Assembly (NCBI GenBank): GCA_017861215.1
Contig: JAGFXN010000027.1
Location: 1-12,124 of the forward strand
Origin: Deltaproteobacteria bacterium
GTDB lineage: Bacteria > Desulfobacterota > Desulfuromonadia > Geobacterales > DSM-12255
Length of the DNA: 12,124 nt
Direction of reading: 5' to 3'
Below, in pieces: positions 6,253-12,124 of the stretch; the stretch's first letter is position 1, and each line of letters opens with the position of its first letter. The position numbers and the translations under genes were made by a program. The notes beneath the pieces are model-generated. The model saw only the letters and a program-made list of their open reading frames with translations, was not told the DNA's origin and ran no database searches.

Positions 6253-7707
6253 ATGTCACTCAACCGCTTCAATAAATCAGGTGCCCTCCGTGATGCGGCC
6301 ATAAAGCCTCATCACGGAGATTTCGGTTCCTCTCTGCGGCTCTATCTGCTGCTGCTCCTTGCCGTTTTCACCATAGACTGCCTGGAGGCCTGGCTCACAC
6401 CAGTGCTGTTTGCCGGCACTCTCCCCATCCCGATAATTTATTACGACGCAGTCTTTACGACGCTTTTTATCGCGCCTTTTCTCTGGTGGTTTGTGATAAA
6501 ACCTCTGCAGAAAAGGGCAATCGATGAAAGAGTCCGCTATGAAACGGTCAAGTCGCAGGTGGTTGATGCGATCGTGACGATTGACCGGAACGGGGCGATA
6601 ATTTCCTTTAATCCGGCGGCTGAGCAGATTTTCGGCTACTCACCTGAGGAAATCAGCGGCAGGAAGGCAGCAGATCTCTTGTGTGATGTCATGCTGACGG
6701 CTGAAAACCTGGAGCTGCTTGCCAGCAGGGATGAACCGCTGCCGCCACAAATCCATAAGGTCACCTGTCAGCGCAAAGATGGTCAGCCCCTCAAGCTGGA
6801 AATCACGGTAAGCCTGCTGCTGCTGGCCGGGACTTCGCAGTTCATCGTCATCATGCGGGACATAACAAAGCGGCTCAGCCTGGAACAGGAGACCAAGGAG
6901 ATGCAGGCGCGGCTGCTTCAGGCAAACAAGATGACCGCCCTTGGCCTGATGGTCTCCGGTGTAGCCCATGAGGTGAACAATCCGAACAACTTCATCCTGG
7001 CCAATGCCCAATTGCTGGAAAGATCGTGCAGCGACATCATCAAGGTGCTGCGCGAGTATCACAGGGAAAACGGTGATTTTCTGATCGGCGGACTCCCTTT
7101 TGCCGAAGTGGAGCAGCACTTCCCGGAAATGATAACGGGCATTGTCGGCGGAACCCAGCGGATCAACAGTATCATCAATAATCTGAAGGCCTTTGCCCGT
7201 CATGGGGGCGGAGAACAGCTCCGGCAGATCGACCTCAACCAGGCGGTAACAACTGCCGTATCCATTGTCAGAAGTCAGATTCTGCAGCATACGAACAGAT
7301 TCAGTGTCGAACTGGCTGACAACCTGCCGCCGGTTAACGGCAACAGTAAACAGATCGGTCAGATGGTTATCAATCTGTTGATGAACGCCTGCCAGTCGCT
7401 GCAACGGGAAAGTTGCGCCATTACCCTCAAGACATTTCTTGATGAAACAACTGCAGAAGTGGTCATCGCTATAGCTGACGAGGGTGAAGGGGTGCTGCCC
7501 GAATACCGTGAGCGGTTGCTGGAGCCGTTTTTTACCACCAGGCAGAAGAGTGGCGGGACAGGGCTTGGGCTGTCAATCTCGCATACGATCGTCAAGGAGC
7601 ATAACGGCACTATCACCTTTGAGACGGAGCCCGGGAGAGGGACGACATTTTATGTGCGAATCCCGGCGGTTGGTACTGAAAATTCAGCATACATGGAGAA
7701 GCGGTGA
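6253..7707 (+). CDS. Membrane PAS-domain sensor histidine kinase
   Basis: 484 residues. Two membrane helices (about 28-50 and 60-82) flank a very short outside loop, so sensing is probably in the membrane or by the cytoplasmic PAS domain (about 95-205, with IDRNGAIISFNPAAEQIFGYSP near its start and VIMRDITKR at its end). The dimerisation region has the phospho-acceptor His239 in GVAHEVNNP and a long helical insertion (about 255-300) of a kind common in Geobacter kinases. The ATPase domain has the N box (INLLMNACQSL, 373-383), G1 (ADEGEGV, 408-414), F box (LEPFFTTR, 423-430) and G2 (GGTGLGLSIS, 434-443). The G1 box has Glu where Asn is usual (DEGEGV), seen in other kinases. The stop overlaps the response regulator start by 4 nt, so the two form a pair. 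The ribosome-binding site is weak. Confidence 0.93.
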   Translation: MSLNRFNKSGALRDAAIKPHHGDFGSSLRLYLLLLLAVFTIDCLEAWLTPVLFAGTLPIPIIYYDAVFTTLFIAPFLWWFVIKPLQKRAIDERVRYETVKSQVVDAIVTIDRNGAIISFNPAAEQIFGYSPEEISGRKAADLLCDVMLTAENLELLASRDEPLPPQIHKVTCQRKDGQPLKLEITVSLLLLAGTSQFIVIMRDITKRLSLEQETKEMQARLLQANKMTALGLMVSGVAHEVNNPNNFILANAQLLERSCSDIIKVLREYHRENGDFLIGGLPFAEVEQHFPEMITGIVGGTQRINSIINNLKAFARHGGGEQLRQIDLNQAVTTAVSIVRSQILQHTNRFSVELADNLPPVNGNSKQIGQMVINLLMNACQSLQRESCAITLKTFLDETTAEVVIAIADEGEGVLPEYRERLLEPFFTTRQKSGGTGLGLSISHTIVKEHNGTITFETEPGRGTTFYVRIPAVGTENSAYMEKR

Positions 7708-9107
7708 CCTATACAAAGCTTGTACTTCTGGTTGATGACGAAGAGTTGACTCTTAAATCCGCGAAACTCTGCCTGAAAGGCAGCGGTATCAGCAATATTG
7801 CCACTCTGGCCGACAGTCGCGGCGTGCTCTCCTTTCTGGAAGCCAATCAGGTTGCCGTAATTCTCCTCGATCTCAATATGCCCGATCTGACCGGCTTGCA
7901 GCTTCTCCCCCGGATTGTGGAGCGCTTTCCGCATATTCCGGTCATCATGATGACGGCGAGTGACGAGATAGCCAATGTTGTGGAGTGTATGAAGTCCGGT
8001 GCTTTTGATTATCTGGTAAAACCGGTCGAATCCAGCCTCCTTGTTGCTTCGGTACAGAAGGCACTGGAGCTTTGCGATATCTCCAATGAACTTTCCACCC
8101 TCAAGCAGCGTTTCCTTGCCGACCGGCTCGAAAATCCCGCAGCCTTTGCCGATATCGTCACCAATAACCGGAAGATGCGGGCGCTTTTTCAGTATGTCGA
8201 GGTTGTGGCACCTACCCGGCAGCCGATCATTGTTACCGGCGAGACAGGAACCGGCAAAGAGCTGCTGGCCCGGGCGATTCACGCCCTGAGCGGCTGCCGG
8301 GGCGAGCTGGTCGCGGTCAATGTGGCCGGGCTCGATGACAATATGTTTGCCGATGCTCTCTTCGGGCATACCAAGGGGGCGTTCACCGGCGCCGAAAAGC
8401 CGCGGGAAGGGTTTATCGGCAGAGCTGCCGGCGGTACGCTGTTTCTCGACGAAATAGGCGATCTGAGTGAACTGTCGCAGATCAAGCTGCTGCGGCTGAT
8501 GCAGGAGAAGGAGTACTATCCGGTCGGTTCCGACATCCTCCGCAAAAGTGACGCCCGCATCGTCCTGGCTACCAACCGCGACCTTGGCGAACTGGTTGCC
8601 GCCGGAAAGTTTCGCAACGATCTGTACTACCGGCTCCGTGCCCATCAGGTACATATCCCCCCTTTACGGGAACGTGCCGATGATATTCCGTTGCTTGCCG
8701 AGCATTTTCTCGCGGATGGGGCAATACTGTTCCGTAAGCAGAAGCCGGCCGTCCCGCCGGAGGTGATGACCCAGTTGTCAAACTACCAGTTTGCCGGCAA
8801 TGTGCGCGAGCTTGAAGCCATGATGAATGACGCTGTTGCCCGCAACCAGGGAGAGCCGCTTGCCATTGAAAACCTGGACGGGTCGCAGAGTCATGCAGCA
8901 GTTGTCGAGGCGCCTCAGGGGCGATTTGTCGGTGGAAGCTTTCTGACAGCTGTCTTTGGCGGGTTTCCGACCATGGAGAAAATGGAGGATTACCTGATTG
9001 CCGAGGCGCTGAAGCAGTCCCAGGGGAATCAGGGGCTGGCGGCTCAGCTGCTCGGCATCAGCCGCCAGACGCTGAACAGGCGCCTCAACGTGAACAGGGA
9101 ACCGTAA
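7704..9107 (+). CDS. NtrC-family sigma-54-dependent response regulator
   Basis: 467 residues beginning at a GTG that overlaps the kinase stop (GTGA) with GGAG 5 nt upstream. Receiver domain 1-120: acidic pair Asp11-Asp12, phospho-acceptor Asp56 in LLDLNMPD, Thr84 and Lys106 in YLVKPVE. AAA+ sigma-54 activation domain about 150-385: Walker A GETGTGKE (179-186), the sigma-54-contacting GAFTGA (225-230) intact, Walker B GGTLFLDE (243-250), and YQFAGNVRELEAMM (361-374). C-terminal Fis-type helix-turn-helix about 435-463 (NQGLAAQLLGISRQTLNRRL). It should open sigma-54 promoters when phosphorylated by the adjacent kinase. I saw no clear -24/-12 promoter (GG-N10-GC type, TGGCAC-N5-TTGC) in the intergenic parts of this window, so its targets are probably elsewhere. 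Confidence 0.95.
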   Translation: MTYTKLVLLVDDEELTLKSAKLCLKGSGISNIATLADSRGVLSFLEANQVAVILLDLNMPDLTGLQLLPRIVERFPHIPVIMMTASDEIANVVECMKSGAFDYLVKPVESSLLVASVQKALELCDISNELSTLKQRFLADRLENPAAFADIVTNNRKMRALFQYVEVVAPTRQPIIVTGETGTGKELLARAIHALSGCRGELVAVNVAGLDDNMFADALFGHTKGAFTGAEKPREGFIGRAAGGTLFLDEIGDLSELSQIKLLRLMQEKEYYPVGSDILRKSDARIVLATNRDLGELVAAGKFRNDLYYRLRAHQVHIPPLRERADDIPLLAEHFLADGAILFRKQKPAVPPEVMTQLSNYQFAGNVRELEAMMNDAVARNQGEPLAIENLDGSQSHAAVVEAPQGRFVGGSFLTAVFGGFPTMEKMEDYLIAEALKQSQGNQGLAAQLLGISRQTLNRRLNVNREP

Positions 9108-9170
9108 GCCTCCTGCGGTGAATCCTCTGCGGCAGAGTGCGCCGTGGGGAATGAAGGCTGGCTGCTGGTC

Positions 9171-9205
9171 AGGTGCGGCGAGCGCAGTGCGCCGCCCGAC
9201 CTTTC
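9171..9205 (+). terminator. Terminator-like hairpin after the kinase-regulator genes
   Basis: AGGT (9171-9174) and GCGGCG (9175-9180) pair with CGCCGC (9190-9195) and ACCT (9199-9202), leaving a 3-nt bulge (9196-9198) and a 9-nt loop. A short TTTC run follows on the plus strand. It lies between two convergent units (stops at 9107 and 9233), where transcription must end. The T-run is weak, so efficiency is uncertain. The rest of the 125-nt spacer shows only a small CTCTG-CGG-CAGAG hairpin near 9125. Confidence 0.45.
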
Positions 9206-9232
9206 TCGTGACGCCTGACAGCCGTGTAACCC

Positions 9233-10225
9233 TCAGAGTCTGAACGAAGTCGTCAGGATTCTCGTTACCGCTATGGCCGCAAAGCCGCAGTTCATCAGCA
9301 TGGCGGCTATGGCCGCCCTTTTCTGCACTGCCGGGATTATCTCCCCGAGACTTGCATGCCCTCTGGACAGCTCCGCAACACCACACCCCGTTCCGCAGAT
9401 AACCCCGCCAAGCAGACAGCCGTAGAGGATGTAGCCGACATGGCCGTACTCTTTCTGGAGAATGCAGAAAGGGCAGTGGTGGGTCGGCAGCTCATAGAAG
9501 TAGAGCGAGATGAACGAGATGAGCGCCACGCCGGCTACCAGGAACAGGCCGAGCGACAGTGCCGCAAAAACAAGCCAGCCCCTGCTTTGCACCAGCGAAT
9601 AGACGCCACTGGCCAGGTAGAGAAGGAAGGCGCTCGTAAACACCGCTATCATCAGCTTTGGCGGCAGTGTGGCAATATCCCCGGTGATGCTCTCTCTGGC
9701 GCCGCCGAACAGTGAGCCGCAGCAGGAAGTGATGACATCCGCTTGCAGGCCGGTGAAATAGAGGGTCTGGAGAACAGCCTCTGCCGTAAACAGCAGGGCG
9801 ATCAGCGCCAGCAGCAGGTATTTCGGCTTGATCAGCGGATAGTCATACCCCTTGCTGTCAAGGTGATTGCTGATCAGCCAGGTTCCGGCGATGACGCAGT
9901 TGCCGATTTTCAGCAGCAGGAGAGGATAGCCGTAGCCGTTTGCGGCCAGGCTGCCGGCAGCGCACATGGCGCCGGTAAACAGGTTGTGAATGCTGTCGGT
10001 TGTCTGGATAAAGAGGAAAAGGGCAAGTATCTGGAAGGCGAGGGTATATGCCATGATAACGGAAATCAGGTAGGTTTTCCGTTCCAGGACAAGCTGCTGT
10101 TCACTGCCGCTGGTCAGGTCCCAGCGGCGGTGTATTCTGAGCCCGTAGGCGCCGGCATAGAGAGTCATCGCCGCGGTCGTCAGCGCTGCGCCGCCAAGGG
10201 CGATGACCGCCGGGTGCTGGATCAT
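9233..10225 (-). CDS. Cys-rich multispanning membrane protein with a CPFC motif, ABC-operon partner
   Basis: 330 residues with about eight predicted membrane helices (roughly 5-28, 52-74, 98-118, 136-158, 190-211, 217-243, 262-285, 300-325). I do not recognise a named family. Visible marks: ten Cys residues (88, 110, 168, 169, 251, 254, 270, 277, 281, 313). THHCPFCILQKEYGHVGY (248-265) lies at the end of a helix and resembles the CxxC-x-x-Q-R/K segment of DsbB/BdbC thiol oxidoreductases. A second Cys site, MCAAGSL (87-93), and a CC pair in ITSCCGSLFGG (166-175) lie in predicted loops. At twice the size of DsbB it is not a plain DsbB. The ATG at 10225 overlaps the ABC ATPase stop by 4 nt (ATGA), so it is translated with the transporter. 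A thiol-redox or metal/heme role linked to the ABC complex is inference. Confidence 0.8.
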   Translation of the reverse strand: MIQHPAVIALGGAALTTAAMTLYAGAYGLRIHRRWDLTSGSEQQLVLERKTYLISVIMAYTLAFQILALFLFIQTTDSIHNLFTGAMCAAGSLAANGYGYPLLLLKIGNCVIAGTWLISNHLDSKGYDYPLIKPKYLLLALIALLFTAEAVLQTLYFTGLQADVITSCCGSLFGGARESITGDIATLPPKLMIAVFTSAFLLYLASGVYSLVQSRGWLVFAALSLGLFLVAGVALISFISLYFYELPTHHCPFCILQKEYGHVGYILYGCLLGGVICGTGCGVAELSRGHASLGEIIPAVQKRAAIAAMLMNCGFAAIAVTRILTTSFRL

Positions 10226-10947
10226 GCTGCTGCATCCGCCACCACTCTGCCGTCGCGCATGGTGATGACCGTGTCTGCCAGAGGGTGGGAGAAGACTATC
10301 GGGTCGTGGCTGGCGATAATGATGCTTTTCCCGGCCTGCCTGAAAGCGCCGACTATTGCCATGAACTCGGCGGAAAGTTTGCTGTCGAGATGAGCTGTCG
10401 GTTCATCGGCAATGATCACATCCGGATCGTTAATCAGCGCCCTGGCTATTGCCACCCGCTGCAGCTCACCGCCGGAGAGCCACTCGACTCTGGATTCGGC
10501 ATGGCGGGCAATGGCGAAAGTCTCCAGCAGTTGCAGGGCTCGCTGCCGGAAGAAGTGGCGGTTCTCCCCGGTCGGATAGGCGGGGAGCATGATGTTTTCC
10601 AGCACGGTTATGCCGCGCAGCAGATTGAACTGCTGAAAGATGAAGCCGAACCGTTGCCTCCTGATTTCGGTCAGGAACCGCTCCGGGAGACTGGAGATAT
10701 CGATACTGTTCTTTGCGGCCGCATTTTTCATGAAAGCGGTGCTCATGCCGGTCAGGTGAATTCTTCCGGAGGTCGGGCGGCTCATGCAGCCGACCAGGGA
10801 GAGCAGGGTGGTTTTGCCGGAACCGCTCGGGCCCTTGAGGACTGTCAGTTCCTGACGTCTGATGGTCAGGCTGATATTGTCCAGCGCCAGGAACTGATTG
10901 GGCCTGCCGGCGTTGAAGCATTTGCTGACCTGGGACAGTTCGATCAT
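10222..10947 (-). CDS. ABC transporter ATPase, LolD/MacB-type
   Basis: 241 residues with all ABC motifs: Walker A GPSGSGKTT (39-47), Q-loop FIFQQFNLL (102-110, Gln105), signature WLSGGELQRVAIARAL (156-171), Walker B VIIADEPTAHLD (177-188, catalytic Glu182) and H-loop IASHDP (211-216, His214). The signature and the Q-loop sequence match the LolD/MacB/FtsE class, whose members drive FtsX-like permeases and move lipoproteins, drugs or force across the envelope rather than importing small solutes. An extra segment of about ten residues precedes the Q-loop (around 67-85, MSTAFMKNAAAKNSIDISS), a position where LolD-class proteins have a short loop. The ATG at 10947 is 1 nt after the permease stop; the stop overlaps the membrane-protein start. 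It is the energy source of the three-protein system. Confidence 0.95.
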   Translation of the reverse strand: MIELSQVSKCFNAGRPNQFLALDNISLTIRRQELTVLKGPSGSGKTTLLSLVGCMSRPTSGRIHLTGMSTAFMKNAAAKNSIDISSLPERFLTEIRRQRFGFIFQQFNLLRGITVLENIMLPAYPTGENRHFFRQRALQLLETFAIARHAESRVEWLSGGELQRVAIARALINDPDVIIADEPTAHLDSKLSAEFMAIVGAFRQAGKSIIIASHDPIVFSHPLADTVITMRDGRVVADAAA

Positions 10948-10948
10948 C

Positions 10949-12085
10949 TCATGACCTCATCGCCGTATCGGGATCGATGGTGGCGGCGAGCCATGACGGG
11001 ATGATAGTGGCAGCGGTATAGGGGAAAACCGTCAGAAAGAAGATGACGGCAGTCTGGTACGGGTTGATGACCGGGTGCAGGCGGAAATCGGGGTACAGTA
11101 CGGACCACCCCTTCAACGCTCCGGCAAAGAGCCCGGCAGAAAAGAAATAAACGTGGCAATAGGCAATGATTATCCCCAGCAGGAACGCAGTCAGTGAAAT
11201 GGCAATGCCCTCCCAGAATTTCAGCAGGAGAATGTCGGCCGTCTCCCAGCCGATCGACTTCAGAATGCCCATCTCCCGCCGCTCTTCGGCGGAGAGTCCG
11301 GATGCCTTGTCCCAGGCAAATATGACAAAGGCGAGCACTGCCATCGCCAGGATGACAACCATCATCCCGCCGCGCCAGTCAAAGATAGCATCATAGGTCC
11401 GCAGGATTTCACTCTTGAGAATCGGCCGGCTGGCAGGGAGCAGTGCGGCAATCTTGTTGGCAACCGTCCGGGTCTCCTCCGGATTGGCCACGGTAACGGC
11501 GAGATCGGTAGCAAAGCCCTGCGGAAAGCCGAACAGGGCGCTGAAATCGTCCTTTGCCACCAGCACCAGGTCCGCGGCGAGAATCTCGGATTCCAGCGGC
11601 AGAATCTTTTTCACTGTCAGCAGCAGCGGCGTGCTGTCTGCCCGGCGCAAGCTGAATATATCCCCATCACTGAGACGCTGGCTGTTTGCCACGCCCTGGC
11701 CGATCACCGCTTCCCGGGGCTGCAGCGGCTCATCGCCATAGGCTTGGATTGTGTAGTTGGCGCCGAAAACCGGATCGTAGTAGTACCCCCAGTAGCGCGG
11801 CGTGACTGCGGTAACGCCGCGAATAGAGGCGATCCTGTCGCTGCTGCTGACCGGGATCAGGTCGTGGCGTCCTGCCATCAGCTGTTGCACGACAATATCG
11901 GGAGCTTCCTGCAGCAGGAGCGCTGCTTCCGCTTTCAGTGACTGGACCAAAAAAATCAGCGAGGCGATAACAGCGACGATCAGCGTGTAGAGGGTAAGGA
12001 GCGACAGATTCTTCATTTTGCGGCGCAGCAGCGAAGAGATGGCAAAATCAAGGATGTTGCGGTGGCGGTCAAGGGCTGGCTGCAT
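10949..12085 (-). CDS. FtsX-like (MacB-type) ABC transporter permease
   Basis: 378 residues with the MacB/LolC layout: one N-terminal helix (about 29-50), a large periplasmic domain (about 51-238), then three helices (239-258, 290-312, 345-368). The FtsX coupling segment SAEERREMGILKSIGW (265-280) sits between helices two and three, and the end WLAATIDPDTAMRS is the usual FtsX-family C-terminal motif. The periplasmic part includes EAPDIVVQQLMAGRHDLIPV (60-79) near the membrane. It should pair as a dimer with the adjacent ATPase; the substrate is unknown. The ATG at 12085 has no strong ribosome-binding site but shares a base with an upstream TGA (TGATG), suggesting translational coupling to a gene off the right edge. 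Confidence 0.92.
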   Translation of the reverse strand: MQPALDRHRNILDFAISSLLRRKMKNLSLLTLYTLIVAVIASLIFLVQSLKAEAALLLQEAPDIVVQQLMAGRHDLIPVSSSDRIASIRGVTAVTPRYWGYYYDPVFGANYTIQAYGDEPLQPREAVIGQGVANSQRLSDGDIFSLRRADSTPLLLTVKKILPLESEILAADLVLVAKDDFSALFGFPQGFATDLAVTVANPEETRTVANKIAALLPASRPILKSEILRTYDAIFDWRGGMMVVILAMAVLAFVIFAWDKASGLSAEERREMGILKSIGWETADILLLKFWEGIAISLTAFLLGIIIAYCHVYFFSAGLFAGALKGWSVLYPDFRLHPVINPYQTAVIFFLTVFPYTAATIIPSWLAATIDPDTAMRS

Positions 12086-12124
12086 CAGGGGGTCCGTACC
12101 TGTCTGTCAGGAGGGAGCAGCAGC
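12085..12124 (-). CDS. Possible C-terminal end of an upstream operon gene (off the right edge)
   Basis: On the minus strand, the TGA at 12087-12085 overlaps the permease ATG. Its frame is open for 12 codons to the window edge and reads LLLPPDRQVRTP before the stop. Such a TGATG junction is typical of co-translated ABC operon genes, and the permease lacks a good ribosome-binding site of its own. The stretch is too short to identify a product or prove coding. Confidence 0.3.
   Translation of the reverse strand, partial: LLLPPDRQVRTP

Noticed and set aside
7650..8654. 334-codon minus-strand open frame opposite the response regulator, and 6640-7404 opposite the kinase
   Set aside because: Shadows of clearly coding plus-strand genes with complete domain sets.
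9233..10225. Calling the CPFC protein DsbB
   Set aside because: It is about twice the length of DsbB with about eight helices and only the CxxC neighbourhood resembles it; a named assignment is not justified.
10285..11004. 239-codon plus-strand open frame opposite the ABC ATPase (and 9743-10393 opposite the membrane protein)
   Set aside because: The minus strand encodes complete ABC motifs; the plus-strand products are compositionally biased with no motif.
1..12124. tRNA, rRNA, CRISPR arrays, intact insertion sequences, phage genes
   Set aside because: I saw no regularly spaced repeats, no transposase or integrase frame, and no RNA-gene signature on either strand.

Overview
The window looks like chromosomal DNA of a G+C-rich, Gram-negative bacterium. 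The gene set (a PAS histidine kinase paired with an NtrC-type sigma-54 activator, a Mip-like periplasmic FKBP, MetY, amylomaltase, and an FtsX/LolD-type ABC operon) fits the Geobacter/Desulfuromonas group of former deltaproteobacteria. That placement is inference from gene style; there is no rRNA or taxonomic marker in the window.

Layout. 1-1491 (minus strand): a DUF2238/YjdF-like membrane protein, then an exported YHS-domain protein, then the 5' end of a small unknown reading frame that runs off the left edge and carries an apparent one-base frameshift. 1492-2652: a distinctly A+T-richer stretch with a minus-strand Phd/YefM-ParE toxin-antitoxin module, its promoter, a terminator hairpin and an imperfect 19-bp direct repeat on either side. 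2653-9107 (plus strand): malQ (amylomaltase), metY (O-acetylhomoserine sulfhydrylase), a secreted FKBP prolyl isomerase, and a two-component pair (membrane PAS histidine kinase plus sigma-54 response regulator) whose genes overlap by 4 nt. 9108-9232: convergent spacer with a terminator-like hairpin. 9233-12085 (minus strand): a tightly coupled three-gene operon of an FtsX-like ABC permease, a LolD/MacB-like ATPase and a roughly 8-helix membrane protein with a CPFC motif. The operon continues upstream beyond the right edge.

How they work together. Only the permease, ATPase and CPFC membrane protein, the kinase-regulator pair, and the toxin-antitoxin pair are clear functional units. MalQ and MetY are housekeeping enzymes of glucan and sulfur-amino-acid metabolism. 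The least explained system is the right-hand operon: an ABC machine of the substrate-extruding/mechanotransmission type joined to a Cys-rich membrane protein whose CPFC-x-x-Q-K segment resembles the CxxC of DsbB-type thiol oxidoreductases. The sequence does not reveal its substrate.
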